Assembly (NCBI GenBank): GCA_016187925.1
Contig: JACPIS010000010.1
Span: forward strand, 62,001 to 126,000
Source of the DNA: Opitutia bacterium
GTDB taxonomy: Bacteria; Verrucomicrobiota; Verrucomicrobiia; Opitutales; Opitutaceae
Direction of reading: 5' to 3'
DNA length: 64,000 nucleotides
Under the pieces are notes generated by a model, which searched no databases, was not told where the DNA came from, and saw only the letters and a program-made list of their open reading frames with translations. Position numbers and translations under genes: made by a program. Each line of letters starts with the position of its first letter. Position 1 is the first letter of the stretch. Below, piece after piece: positions 1 through 9,286 of the stretch.

Positions 1-1724
1 TGCGCGACCGGGCTGGAACACTCTGGGCCGGAACCAACACAGGGTTATGGCACCGGGAAAAGGATGAATGGATTCCGGTGCGCGAGGCCGATGGCTCACC
101 TGTTATGCAGATCCGCGGAATGGCAGAAGATCGGGAGGGCAGGATATGGCTGGCCACCAATGGCCAAGGTCTGAAGTACTGGGCCGCTGGGCGGATCCAT
201 GCCATTGAACCGACCGAGGGCATTCCGGCCCGCTTCATCTCGGCCGTTCACTGTGACAGGTCTGGCCGAATCTGGGTCTGTACCCTGGGCATGGGCCTGT
301 ACCGGCTGACCGGCAGGCAATGGTCCCACATCGGCTATGCACACGGACTTCCCACGAACGATCTCTACTCTCTTTCGGAGGATCAGCACGGGAAATTCTG
401 GTTCACCTCGCCCGCGGGCATCTTCGCGATTGCCGAGAAGGAACTCATCGAGTTGACGGGAGGCCTGCTGGAGAGGCTCCATCCTTTCATTCTCGACCAT
501 AACGACGGCCTGCCTTCCACCTATTGCTCCCGAGGGACCCAGTCCGCTGCTTGGTTGTGCCCGGATGGCCAACTGCTCGTGCCGACCTCGATGGGGCTCG
601 CGGCGGTGCCGACCGCCGAGCTCGCCGCGAGCAAGACGAAGGTGAACGTGATTTTCACTGCGGCGAGCATTGACGACCAGGTGGTCAACCCAGTCGCCGG
701 CCGTACGCTGCACATCCCGCCCGGCACCCGGCGCACCCAGTTCGAATTCACCTCTCCTTCCTTCAGCAACGCGAAGCGCATTCATTTCCGTTACCAACTG
801 CTCGGCTTGGACAACCGGTGGGTCGATCTCGGCTCACGCCGCAACGTGCTCTTCAGCCACCTCCCTCCCGGCGATTATCTTCTCCGGGTCATGGCCTCGA
901 ATCCCGACATGGTGTGGAATCCGATCCCCGCGACACTGGCGCTGAGCATCGAACCCTATTTCTGGGAGACCGAGTGGTTCCGCCTCGGCAGCCTCATGCT
1001 GCTGGTCCTGCTGGTGGGCCTCACCGTCTGGTACATCGTCCGCCGACGCACGCGCCTGCAGCTCGAGCAGCTGGAAGCCCAGCAGGCGATTGAGCAGGAA
1101 CGTCGCCGCATCGCCCGTGACATCCACGACGAACTCGGCGCCTCCCTGACCCAGATCATGATGATGAGTCAGGTTCCGAACCCGGTTGATGAGGGCGTGA
1201 GCACGGACGCCACCCTGCTGCCCCGGATCCATACAGTCGCCTGCGCCATCACCAAATCCATGGACGAGTTGGTCTGGGCCGTGAATCCGTCGCACGACAC
1301 CATCGAGAGTCTCGCGGCTTACGGAGTTCGCATCGCGCAAGAACTCGTCTCGGCCGCCGGTCTGCGCCTTCGGCTCAACATTCCCGGCCTGCTTCCCGAT
1401 CTCAAGCTAAGCGCCGGCCTGCGTCATCACCTCCTGCTCTTCCTCAAGGAGGCGATCAACAATGCACTACGCCATGCCCGTGCCCGCGAGATTTCTCTCA
1501 CCCTGATGGTCGAGAATGCCCAACTGCGGCTCGAAGTCAGTGACGACGGCCAAGGCTTCACTCCCGCCTCCGCTCCGGAGGAGGGGAACCCCGACCGCTC
1601 GGGCGGCCATGGACTCCCGAACCTGCGGCGCCGAGCCCAAGAGATGGGAGGCACCCTGGAGATCGTGTCGGCCCCGCAACGCGGCACCACCCTCCGTCTC
1701 ACAGTTCCACTGTCGTCAATCTGA
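1..1724 (+). CDS. Propeller-type sensor histidine kinase (5' end outside window)
   Basis: The frame is open from base 3 and the first residues already form a propeller repeat (DRAGTLWAGTNTGLW), so the gene starts upstream of the window. In order: several two-component regulator propeller repeats (GRIWLATNGQGL, GRIWVCTLGMGL), a Y_Y_Y domain (about 680-930), one membrane segment (about 970-1040), a HisKA_3 dimerisation domain with the phospho-acceptor His in RDIHDELG (codon 1125-1127), and a HATPase_c domain (KEAINNALRHA, DDGQGF, GHGLPNLRRRA). This is the usual layout of a periplasmic ligand sensor that signals to a NarL-type regulator, and such a gene follows 21 bp downstream. The nearby glycosidases and sugar importer suggest a carbohydrate ligand, which is inference. 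Confidence 0.9.
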   Translation, partial: RDRAGTLWAGTNTGLWHREKDEWIPVREADGSPVMQIRGMAEDREGRIWLATNGQGLKYWAAGRIHAIEPTEGIPARFISAVHCDRSGRIWVCTLGMGLYRLTGRQWSHIGYAHGLPTNDLYSLSEDQHGKFWFTSPAGIFAIAEKELIELTGGLLERLHPFILDHNDGLPSTYCSRGTQSAAWLCPDGQLLVPTSMGLAAVPTAELAASKTKVNVIFTAASIDDQVVNPVAGRTLHIPPGTRRTQFEFTSPSFSNAKRIHFRYQLLGLDNRWVDLGSRRNVLFSHLPPGDYLLRVMASNPDMVWNPIPATLALSIEPYFWETEWFRLGSLMLLVLLVGLTVWYIVRRRTRLQLEQLEAQQAIEQERRRIARDIHDELGASLTQIMMMSQVPNPVDEGVSTDATLLPRIHTVACAITKSMDELVWAVNPSHDTIESLAAYGVRIAQELVSAAGLRLRLNIPGLLPDLKLSAGLRHHLLLFLKEAINNALRHARAREISLTLMVENAQLRLEVSDDGQGFTPASAPEEGNPDRSGGHGLPNLRRRAQEMGGTLEIVSAPQRGTTLRLTVPLSSI

Positions 1725-1745
1725 GCCCCTCATACCACACCCCTC

Positions 1746-2393
1746 ATGAACATCCGTACCGTCATCGTGGAAGACGACCCGGGCACCAGTGCCCTGATCA
1801 CCGGCTGGCTCGAACGCGCCGCCGGCTTCAAGCACCTGCGCACTTTCGCCCATCCCGTCGCCGCGCTCAAGGAGCTGGCGACGCTCAACCCCGACGTCGT
1901 GCTGACCGACATCAACCTGCCGGAAATCAACGGCATCGAGTTCGTGCGCGCAGCCAAGCAGCAGCTACCCTCCACACAGTTCGTCATGCTCACGGTCTAC
2001 CGCGATGTGGAGCACATCTTCGACGCGCTGAGCGCGGGTGCCACCGGCTACCTGCTCAAGTCGACCCTGCGCAACGAACTGCTGGCCGCCGTCAAGGAAG
2101 TCTACGACGGTGGCTCGCCCATGAGCAGCGATGTCGCCCGCATGGTGGTGCGCTCCTTTTGCCGCCCCAGTCCCGCCAAGGACGAGTTGGCCGAGTTGTC
2201 GGAGCGGGAGCGAGCCGTCCTGAATCTGCTCGCCTCCGGGTACCTCTACAAGGAGATCGCCGAACAACTCTCGATCGGCGTGAACACGGTCAGCACCTAT
2301 GTACGCCGCATCTACGAGAAGCTGCATGTGCGCTCCCGCGCGCAGGCCGTGGCCAAGTTGCTCAACGTCACTGACGACAACAAATCGCGGTGA
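1746..2393 (+). CDS. NarL/LuxR-family response regulator
   Basis: This 215-residue protein has an N-terminal receiver domain with the acidic pair E9/D10-D11, phospho-acceptor D55 (VVLTDINLPE), T83 and K105 (GYLLKS). A LuxR-type helix-turn-helix follows (about 150-205; LSERERAVLNLLASG, NTVSTYVRRIYEKL). It lies 21 bp after the propeller kinase and is almost certainly its partner. The ATG follows a C-rich stretch (CACACCCCTC) with no Shine-Dalgarno sequence. Its targets cannot be read from the sequence; the convergent glycosidase operon and the sugar importer are candidates. Confidence 0.92.
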   Translation: MNIRTVIVEDDPGTSALITGWLERAAGFKHLRTFAHPVAALKELATLNPDVVLTDINLPEINGIEFVRAAKQQLPSTQFVMLTVYRDVEHIFDALSAGATGYLLKSTLRNELLAAVKEVYDGGSPMSSDVARMVVRSFCRPSPAKDELAELSERERAVLNLLASGYLYKEIAEQLSIGVNTVSTYVRRIYEKLHVRSRAQAVAKLLNVTDDNKSR

Positions 2394-2411
2394 AACGCTG
2401 CGCGCCCCGGC

Positions 2412-4577
2412 TCAACGCCGCAGGCTGAGCCGGTAGGTGCTGGACCAGCCGGGTTGCCGTTCCGCGGTCAACCGAAGCGTGAACTCATCGGCGTCGGTAT
2501 CCGGCAAGACGACGGTGACCTTCGGTCCGGCCAGGGCGCCCTGCGCCGGCACCTCGGTGTAGCTCCACTCGCGCAGCGGGATGACCCGGGCGCCGAGAAT
2601 CAGCTCCGCCGCGAGGATACCTGCGGGTTGGGACACCGCCCGGTCGTTGAGCAGCCATAGTTCGGCCGTGAACTGTTCGCCCGCGCGCCACTGGAAACGC
2701 GGAATGCGCGCGGAGGCCAGCACCGGCCGGCAGGCTTGCGCGACGCTCGCCAGCGCCGGCTTCGGGCGGGCAGGCCAATTGACCAGGCTGTTGTTCGCCG
2801 CGGTGGGCCAGGGCTCGTTGAAGCACCAATTCAACGCCATGGCGCAGCGGGGCTGCTGGCGACGGGCCTCCTCGAAGACCGACTTGTATCCCTCCGATTG
2901 CAGCCAGGTGCTTTTCTCCACGGCATCCTCGAGCGAGCGCATCGGCCCGAAGAGCGTCTCGAGCGCGCCGAGGCAGAGCCAGGTCGTGGGATCGGGTGGA
3001 TCCCACGCCGCGAGACCATGGTGCGTCTCCCAACTGGTCCCAGCGCGCGGTGGCCACAGTTCGTCGGCCGGAATGAACGCCTTCAGGTAATCCACGGGCG
3101 ACGCGCTCGGACAGCCGAATTCCGAGTAGGCCGTGTTGCGCGCTTTCTGGAAGGTCGCGAAGATGTCCTGTCCGTCGCTCAGGAAACGGTAGTCGCCGTG
3201 GCCCATGCCGTCGACCGGCGACGTCGGCAGGAAGGGAGTCGACGGGTCGAGGTCGTAGCAGTTGCGGTTGAGCAGCCGGAGCGGAAGGCTCTGGTCGGTC
3301 ATCCGGGACCAGGAATTGAACAGCTCGTTGCCGCCGACCCATAATGCGAGGCAGGGATGCTGGCGCACGCGCCGGATGAGCGCCTTCGACTCGGCATCCA
3401 GCAGCGCGAGGTAGTCAGGATCGTCCGGGTAAAGATTGCAGGCGAGCGGGAACTCCTGCCAGACGAGCAGGCCGAGTTCGTCGCACTGGCCGAAAAAATC
3501 CTCCGTCGGCGCTCCTGCCCCGCCCCAGTTGCGCAGGATGTTGAAATTCGCCCCGCGCGCGAGTTGCAGCAGCGGCCGGTAGGTGTCCGCGTTGATCAGT
3601 CCCGGAAAAATGTCGGGAGCGACCCAGTTGCTGCCCTTGGCGAAGATTCGCCGGCCGTTCAGTTCGAAGGTTACCGGTGGATTATTGCGCGACTTGGGAA
3701 AGCCCATGGGATCGTCCCATGCGCCGGGATACATCACCAGCCTGCTCCGGCGAAAGCCCACCCGGCGGCGGAAGGGTTCGTCGCCGGGTAACTCGACGAC
3801 AAGGGTGTACAGGTACTGTTCTCCGTGGTCGTGCGTCCACCACAGTCGCGGATTCTCCAGCCGGGCCCGCGGGCCGATGCCTTCCAACACCGTCTTGCCG
3901 GAGGCGTCCACCAGATGCCAGGAATACCTCCGGTCGGGCGGATCCGTCACGACTTCCACCGAGAGGTCCGCCGAGGAGAAATCTTCGGCCAAGGCGTAAC
4001 GAAAATTCACTTCCCGGATGGCCGCGGCGGGGCGCACTTCGAATCCGGTTTCGCCGCAGAGCCCCAGCGGAATCAGTCGCGGGTGCCAGTCCCAGCCGTA
4101 GCTCATCGCCGGCTTGGTCACATGGCTGGCTTGCGTCCGGTCGGCCGGGCCCGCGTGCCGCTTGGGTGCCGGGAAAAGCAGAATCTCCACCATCGTGCCG
4201 GGAGCATGTGCGGAGACTTCGTACTCGAAGGGAATCTGCATGCCGCGATGATATAACACGGGCGCGCCCCCGATCCGGATCTCGCACTCGAAATCGACGC
4301 TGTCGCAGACGAGAAAGAGCCGTTCGCCCGGCTGGCGCGTCACCTGGGGAATGCTCGTGCGGTAGAGCCAATGTGAATCCTCCAGGCCATCGTAGGCGCG
4401 GACGTTCTGTCCGTAATTGTAGTCGGGCAGGCCGTGGGCGCGGGCCCAGTCGATCTGGACCGCGCCGGGCACCTTGGCGGGAATCCAGTCCTGAGCGGAG
4501 GGTGTTTGGCGGGGAGCGTTGAGACGGGCCAGGGCCCAGTTGGTGAGGATGCGGGGGCGATGACTTCTACCGGACAT
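2412..4577 (-). CDS. GH2 family beta-mannosidase-like glycosidase
   Basis: This 721-residue protein has the fold order of GH2 enzymes: an N-terminal jelly-roll (about 30-180), an Ig-like domain (about 180-280) and a TIM barrel (about 290-600). The probable acid/base is E418 in WVGGNELFNSW and the probable nucleophile is E486 in YSEFGCPS. NILRNWGGAG and LLVWQEFPLACNLYP resemble beta-mannosidases more than beta-galactosidases. No signal peptide is evident, so it probably acts in the cytoplasm on imported oligosaccharides. It is last in a three-gene operon, 12 bp after the CocE/NonD gene. Exo-beta-mannosidase is the best call, but another GH2 specificity is possible. Confidence 0.82.
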   Translation of the reverse strand: MSGRSHRPRILTNWALARLNAPRQTPSAQDWIPAKVPGAVQIDWARAHGLPDYNYGQNVRAYDGLEDSHWLYRTSIPQVTRQPGERLFLVCDSVDFECEIRIGGAPVLYHRGMQIPFEYEVSAHAPGTMVEILLFPAPKRHAGPADRTQASHVTKPAMSYGWDWHPRLIPLGLCGETGFEVRPAAAIREVNFRYALAEDFSSADLSVEVVTDPPDRRYSWHLVDASGKTVLEGIGPRARLENPRLWWTHDHGEQYLYTLVVELPGDEPFRRRVGFRRSRLVMYPGAWDDPMGFPKSRNNPPVTFELNGRRIFAKGSNWVAPDIFPGLINADTYRPLLQLARGANFNILRNWGGAGAPTEDFFGQCDELGLLVWQEFPLACNLYPDDPDYLALLDAESKALIRRVRQHPCLALWVGGNELFNSWSRMTDQSLPLRLLNRNCYDLDPSTPFLPTSPVDGMGHGDYRFLSDGQDIFATFQKARNTAYSEFGCPSASPVDYLKAFIPADELWPPRAGTSWETHHGLAAWDPPDPTTWLCLGALETLFGPMRSLEDAVEKSTWLQSEGYKSVFEEARRQQPRCAMALNWCFNEPWPTAANNSLVNWPARPKPALASVAQACRPVLASARIPRFQWRAGEQFTAELWLLNDRAVSQPAGILAAELILGARVIPLREWSYTEVPAQGALAGPKVTVVLPDTDADEFTLRLTAERQPGWSSTYRLSLRR

Positions 4578-4589
4578 GGAGAGACAGGT

Positions 4590-6362
4590 TCAGGGCAGCA
4601 GCTGCAGCACCAGAGCCGAAGGATGCTCGGAATCGTGGTAAATGACGTTGTCCGCCTTCAGGCTTTCGGTCGAGCGGCTCGCGATGTCCGCGCCGGTGTT
4701 CAGGTTCCGATCGAAGCGGGGAAAATTGCTGCTGGAAACCTCCACCCGGATGCAATGCCCGGCCTTGAAAACATGAGCGGTCGAACCCAAATCGACCGTC
4801 AAGGGATAGATCTCTCCCGGTTGCAGCAACTCAGCCTTTTCGCGACCGCTGCGGTAGCGGGCGCGTAGGATGCCCTCGGTGAGGTTGAGCGCAGTCCCGT
4901 CCGGAGCCACGTCAACCAGCTTGCCGGTGAAATCGGTGTCCACCACGGAAGAACTGGCATGCAGTTCGAGTTTCACCGCGCCGATGATCTCGGTGTCGCG
5001 GGCGAGCGGCTCCGTCGAATACACGAGCACATCGGCACGCTTCTCCACCTCAGCTTGGTTATAGGGGCCCTGCTTGAGAGTGGCGTCGCCGAAGGCCGGA
5101 CCGCCGACCGTCGGGACGGGATCGGTGGGATCATAGGTGTAACGATCCGCGTTCTCGTGCTCCGGCGCGGCGATGCCGAGCTTGCCGTCGCCTGCGGCGG
5201 TGTTGGCCTTGCCGCCCGAGTGAAAATAGTAGCGGACGGTCCGCGCATCCGCCAGGGGCCAGTCGTCGGCTTCGCGCCACTGGTTGCTGCCCATCACGAA
5301 GAGCCGGACCGGCTTTTCTTTGGCCATGCCGTTGTCGATGCCCTTGAGCGTGTAGTCGTACCAACGCAGCGCGAGTTTCCACAGGTCGACCACCGAGCCG
5401 GCGCCGAAATCCACCTCACCGATCTTGGGGCCGGGTCCGGCGTGGCCACCGACCATCATGACGAGCCGCTGCCCTTTGCGGGCCGCCTCGCTGCCGCCGT
5501 GCTGCTTGATGTTGAGGTAGCATGCGATGCTGCCTTGTTGGAAATAGTCGTACCACCCGCCGAAGTGCAGCGCGGGCACGGTGATCTTGTCGAAGCGCTC
5601 GGCAAAGGAGAGTTCCTTCCAGTAGTCGTCGTAATCCGGGTGCTTCAGCCAGTCGTAGTAGTAATCCGCCAGGCCGGCGACCGTGCCGAGTACGAGCAAC
5701 GGGTAGCTGCTCAACGGCTGCTTCATGTCCCAATACGAGGGCTGGGCGGAGCGTCCGACGCGCCGTTCGAGGGTGTTGATGGCCAGGCTCGAGGTCCAGC
5801 CCTGGTTGAGCGCCTGCGAGAAGGCGCCCCCCACGTAGACCCACTGTTCGTGCGCGTTGGAAGCCATCACTCCGGGCATGATGCAGGCCAGGTGCGGCGG
5901 CGCGGCGGTGGCGGCGGCGAGCTGGGTCGCCGCGCTGTAGGAAAAACCGAACAGGCCGACCTTGCCGTTCGCATACGGCAGCGTGGCGGCCCACTCGACG
6001 GTTTCGTAGCCGTCGTCGCGCTCGTGGCGGAGCGGATACCATTCGCCCTCCGAGGCGTAACGTCCGCGCACATCCTGCACGATGAAAACATAGCCGTTCG
6101 CGGCAGCGCGCGGACCGAAGGTCTCGATGCGCTTGTCGTAAGGCAGGCGCTCGAGGATCACCGGAAACTTTCCGTCTTGGTTCGGTCGGAAGACATCCGC
6201 CCGCAAGGTCACGCCGTCCCGGGTCTTCATCGGCACGTTGCGCTCGACCAGGATTTCCCGGCCTTGCTCGAGCAGGATTTCCTTCGCCTGGAGAATTTCG
6301 GTCGTCGACATAAGCAGAGCGCCCAAGGGAACGAGGAGGCGGTAGATGGATGCGGGCTTCAT
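4590..6362 (-). CDS. CocE/NonD family hydrolase (S15-type alpha/beta hydrolase)
   Basis: This 590-residue protein has a hydrophobic N-terminus that looks like a signal peptide (about residues 1-27), then the X-Pro dipeptidyl-peptidase/CocE catalytic domain. The nucleophile is probably S141 in GLFGFSYSAAT; the Asp in ALHFGGWYDYF and the His in VGGHAGPGP are likely the other triad residues. A C-terminal jelly-roll (PepX_C; about 400-590, ending in RIEVSSSNFPRFDRN-type sequence) completes the family layout. It sits between a GH5 and a GH2 gene (gaps 16 and 12 bp), so an esterase or deacylase acting on a glycan substituent is plausible. Peptidase or amidase activity cannot be excluded. Confidence 0.85.
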   Translation of the reverse strand: MKPASIYRLLVPLGALLMSTTEILQAKEILLEQGREILVERNVPMKTRDGVTLRADVFRPNQDGKFPVILERLPYDKRIETFGPRAAANGYVFIVQDVRGRYASEGEWYPLRHERDDGYETVEWAATLPYANGKVGLFGFSYSAATQLAAATAAPPHLACIMPGVMASNAHEQWVYVGGAFSQALNQGWTSSLAINTLERRVGRSAQPSYWDMKQPLSSYPLLVLGTVAGLADYYYDWLKHPDYDDYWKELSFAERFDKITVPALHFGGWYDYFQQGSIACYLNIKQHGGSEAARKGQRLVMMVGGHAGPGPKIGEVDFGAGSVVDLWKLALRWYDYTLKGIDNGMAKEKPVRLFVMGSNQWREADDWPLADARTVRYYFHSGGKANTAAGDGKLGIAAPEHENADRYTYDPTDPVPTVGGPAFGDATLKQGPYNQAEVEKRADVLVYSTEPLARDTEIIGAVKLELHASSSVVDTDFTGKLVDVAPDGTALNLTEGILRARYRSGREKAELLQPGEIYPLTVDLGSTAHVFKAGHCIRVEVSSSNFPRFDRNLNTGADIASRSTESLKADNVIYHDSEHPSALVLQLLP

Positions 6363-6378
6363 GGGTGGGAAGACGCGG

Positions 6379-7968
6379 TCACGACCGCTTGGGGGTGAAA
6401 GTCAGGGTCCGGCTGCCTGCTTGCGGCCGGCTGGGCACGACGAGATAGCAGGCGTCGGTTTGCCCGACCGGTTCGAACCGCCAGCGCGCCCCCGCCGGTT
6501 GCACTGTGATCGTGCCGTCGCGCGGATGGTAGCTCGCGGGCAGATAGAATCGGCTCTCTCCGGCCCCGGCCTCGGTCCAGGTGCACTCGAAAGTGCGGGC
6601 CTCGGGATCACTCCGATACGAGGAAACGACCCCGGCCACCGCCATGGGGTAAGGCCGGCAGAGGGCCTGCATCACCGCTTGGGTCGCCATATCCTTCTCC
6701 AAAGCCCAGTAGGTGTCGCCGCAGAGCATCTGCTCGAATTGCCGGCAGATGTATTGCGCCGAGGGGAGAATCTTGGCGTCGCCGTAATAGGCGCCCCACT
6801 CGCCCACCAGCATCGGCAGGCCGAGCCGGCGCGAACTCTCTTGATGCCGGACGAAGATCAGATGGATGCGCGAGTTCGAGGCGGTGGCCACGTCGGGCGT
6901 GTCGGTCACCAAGTCGTAGCCGTGGGGAGCGTAGGCTTGCTGCGGATCGCGTTTCCCGTCGCGCAGCGACAGCGGCTCGATGGCGGTGTAGACGCCCATG
7001 TTGGACGCGCCATTGGTTTCGAGGAAAATCAGATGCGACGCATCGACCTCGCGGATGGCCCGGCTCACCTTCTGGAAGAAGGGATTGAGCCGCTTGCGCT
7101 CGAACTCCTGGAAGAGCGGCTGGGCCGCACCGAGCACGCGGGCGTAGAGCTGCTCGTCACCGACCTGCTTCAACAGCTCCTTCCGTCCTTCCGGCGTGCC
7201 CCACAGCGCGAGAATCTCGGCCAAGCCTTTTTCGCCCGGCTTGCCCAGCTCCTTCGCCAGCTGCGCGAAGTGCAGCATCATGCCCTGCGCCACGAGGCTG
7301 CCGGCGAAGGGCTCGTTCATCAGATCGTAGCCGACGACCGTCGGCTCGTCGGCGAAGTGGCGCGCGATGAAACGCCATGCCCCGGCGTAGCGATCCTGCA
7401 GCCCCACTCCGCCCGGCCCCTCCTTGTTCGCATAGAAATTGTCCATCGAGGTCTGCACCGCAGGGCTGGTGACGTAGGCATCGCTCCAGACCTTGCCGTC
7501 CGCGATGTGGGGACGCCCGTCCGTCAGCGTGGCCCACTCGGGCGCGCCATCCGAATACTTCATGCTGTAAAGATCCTGATGCATATCCAGGACCACCTGG
7601 AGTCCGTACTTCTTCGCCCACGCCACGCGCTTCTTCAGTTCGACGATCGCCTTCTCGCTGTACTGCCCGGGCTGTGGCTCGATGCTGGCCCAGGTGAAAC
7701 CGAGCCGGATGCAGTTGAATCCCCAGTCGCGCATCGCCGCGTAATCCTGCTCACCAACCCACGCGTAGTCCGTCCAGTCGGCGGATTTGTCCACCAGATT
7801 CAGCCCGTGCAGGATGACTTGGCGCCCCGTGGCATCGAGGAACTTGTCGCCCGCGGCGCGCAGCGGAGGCTGCGCCGAGCGGCGAGCTGCGGCCGTGGCG
7901 GACACGGCGAGGAGGATCGTGGCGAGCGCGCAGAGTGCGGCCTGACGAAGGTTTCGGGATGTAGACAT
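6379..7968 (-). CDS. GH5 family glycoside hydrolase, secreted
   Basis: I chose the ATG at 7968, which gives 529 residues starting MSTSRNLRQ; the frame is open further upstream but only this start places a signal peptide (about 1-27) at the N-terminus. The catalytic domain has LHGLNLVDKS, FNCIRLGFTW, acid/base E219 in GYDLMNEPF and nucleophile E390 in LVGEWGAYYG. This pattern is closest to the endoglycosylceramidase-like GH5 group, which also carries a C-terminal beta-sandwich like the one at about 440-529. It is the first gene of the minus-strand operon and faces the sugar importer across a 372-bp intergenic region. The substrate is unknown. Confidence 0.85.
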   Translation of the reverse strand: MSTSRNLRQAALCALATILLAVSATAAARRSAQPPLRAAGDKFLDATGRQVILHGLNLVDKSADWTDYAWVGEQDYAAMRDWGFNCIRLGFTWASIEPQPGQYSEKAIVELKKRVAWAKKYGLQVVLDMHQDLYSMKYSDGAPEWATLTDGRPHIADGKVWSDAYVTSPAVQTSMDNFYANKEGPGGVGLQDRYAGAWRFIARHFADEPTVVGYDLMNEPFAGSLVAQGMMLHFAQLAKELGKPGEKGLAEILALWGTPEGRKELLKQVGDEQLYARVLGAAQPLFQEFERKRLNPFFQKVSRAIREVDASHLIFLETNGASNMGVYTAIEPLSLRDGKRDPQQAYAPHGYDLVTDTPDVATASNSRIHLIFVRHQESSRRLGLPMLVGEWGAYYGDAKILPSAQYICRQFEQMLCGDTYWALEKDMATQAVMQALCRPYPMAVAGVVSSYRSDPEARTFECTWTEAGAGESRFYLPASYHPRDGTITVQPAGARWRFEPVGQTDACYLVVPSRPQAGSRTLTFTPKRS

Positions 7969-8340
7969 GGCGGGAAGGGAAGTTCGATGGGGAGCGGATA
8001 AGCCCGGGGGCCCCTTCCCCAAGGAGCCCCCGGAACGAACCCTGGCAAAGGGAGACAAATTCAGCCCGCGCCGCACTTCCCGTGACGGCAGGTCGGACGG
8101 GAAATCGGAGACGAAGCGCGGACGGGGTGCATCGAGGTTGAAGGGGCAAGTGCCTTGCGCAGGCGACCGGGGCTCCGGACGCGGGTGAGCTGCGGCACAC
8201 AGGCATCCAACCTTAGTCAACCGACCCCGAGTCGTCACGTCCCCAAAACTAATGACTCCGCGCGGCTTGCCCGAACCCGGACGAGTCGAGATACAGCTTC
8301 TGCGGCTCCTCCCCCGCTCCACCCCAGCGGGCCGCGCTTT
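7969..8340. promoter_or_regulatory. Divergent intergenic region of the glycosidase and importer operons
   Basis: This 372-bp gap separates the two divergent operons and must hold both promoters. A strong nested hairpin lies at 8004-8033 (separate entry), in the untranslated leader of the GH5 gene if transcription starts upstream of it. I see no convincing sigma-70 boxes and no clear LacI-type operator. The frame of the GH5 gene stays open through the region but has no signal-peptide-bearing start there. Confidence 0.5.
8004..8033 (-). promoter_or_regulatory. Nested hairpin in the GH5 operon leader
   Basis: The arms 8004-8011 (CCGGGGGC) and 8026-8033 (GCCCCCGG) pair over 8 bp. Inside, CCTT (8013-8016) pairs with AAGG (8021-8024) around a CCCC loop, with one C/A mismatch between the two stems. 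It lies 36 bp upstream of the GH5 start codon. No T-run follows on either strand, so it is not a classical terminator; it may affect mRNA stability or translation. Confidence 0.45.
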
Positions 8341-9282
8341 ATGTTGAAGCACCTCCTCTGCCTTGCCGCCTTCGCGCTGGTTGCGCCAGCGGTTGCCCCG
8401 GCCCAAACCATCGCCGTCATCCCGAAGGGCACGACCCACAGTTTCTGGAAATCGATCGAAACCGGTGCCCGGCAGGCGGGCACCGAGCTCGGCGTGCAAA
8501 TCATCTGGAAAGGGCCCCTGAACGAAGGCGACCGCGCCCAGCAGATCGGAATCGTGAACGATTTCGTCGCCTCCGGCGTCGCGGCCATCGTGCTCGCGCC
8601 GAGTGACGAGACCGCCCTCCGCGGCCCTGTCCGCCACGCCACCGAGCAGCACATTCCGGTCGTAATCGTCGACTCCGCGCTCAAGGGGGAAATCGGAAAG
8701 GATTACGCGAGCCTGGTCGCCACCGACAACCGGCGCGGCGGGCAATTGGGCGGCGAGGAACTGGCCCGCCTGTTGGGCGGAAAGGGCAAGGTCGTGCTGC
8801 TCCGTTATGCCGAGGGGCAGGCCAGCACTGCCGCGCGCGAGGCCGGCTTTCTCGAGGTCATGGCCCGCTCCCCGGGCATCGAGCTCATCGTGACCAACCG
8901 CCACGGCGGCTCGACCACGGCCTCCGCCCAGGACGCCGCCATGAACCTCCTCGACCGGATCCGCGAAGCTGACGGCATCTTCTGCCCGAACGAATCCACC
9001 ACGCAGGGCATGCTCCTTGCCTTGCGCCAGACCGGACTGGCCGGGCGCAAGAAATTCGTCGGCTTCGACACTGCCCCCGCTCTGCTCGCCGCGCTGGAGC
9101 GCGGCGACCTCGACGCCCTCGTGGCGCAGAATCCGCGGAAGATGGGTTACCTCGGCGTCGTCACCGCCGTGAAATTGCTGCGCGGGGAGCAGGTCGAACC
9201 GAGCGTCGACACCGGCTGCGTGCTGGTCACCCGCGGAAACATTAACTCTCCGGACGTCGCCGCGGTCCTCGGGCGGCCATAG
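8341..9282 (+). CDS. Sugar ABC transporter substrate-binding protein (RbsB-like)
   Basis: Starting at the ATG at 8341 the protein is 313 residues with a clear signal peptide (MLKHLLCLAAFALVAPAVAPAQ) followed at once by the first strand of a periplasmic binding fold (TIAVIPKGTTHSFWKSIE). VASGVAAIVLAPSD, PVVIVDSAL and IFCPNESTTQG are typical of the Peripla_BP_4 ribose/xylose/galactose group. The open frame begins at 8155, but the upstream part has no signal-peptide sense. It is the first gene of a four-gene operon; the ATPase gene starts 4 bp after its stop codon. Confidence 0.9.
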   Translation: MLKHLLCLAAFALVAPAVAPAQTIAVIPKGTTHSFWKSIETGARQAGTELGVQIIWKGPLNEGDRAQQIGIVNDFVASGVAAIVLAPSDETALRGPVRHATEQHIPVVIVDSALKGEIGKDYASLVATDNRRGGQLGGEELARLLGGKGKVVLLRYAEGQASTAAREAGFLEVMARSPGIELIVTNRHGGSTTASAQDAAMNLLDRIREADGIFCPNESTTQGMLLALRQTGLAGRKKFVGFDTAPALLAALERGDLDALVAQNPRKMGYLGVVTAVKLLRGEQVEPSVDTGCVLVTRGNINSPDVAAVLGRP

Positions 9283-9286
9283 CCTC

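Noticed and set aside
8155-8340. Upstream extension of the substrate-binding protein frame.
   Set aside because: The added residues have no signal-peptide or domain character, while the ATG at 8341 starts a perfect signal peptide.
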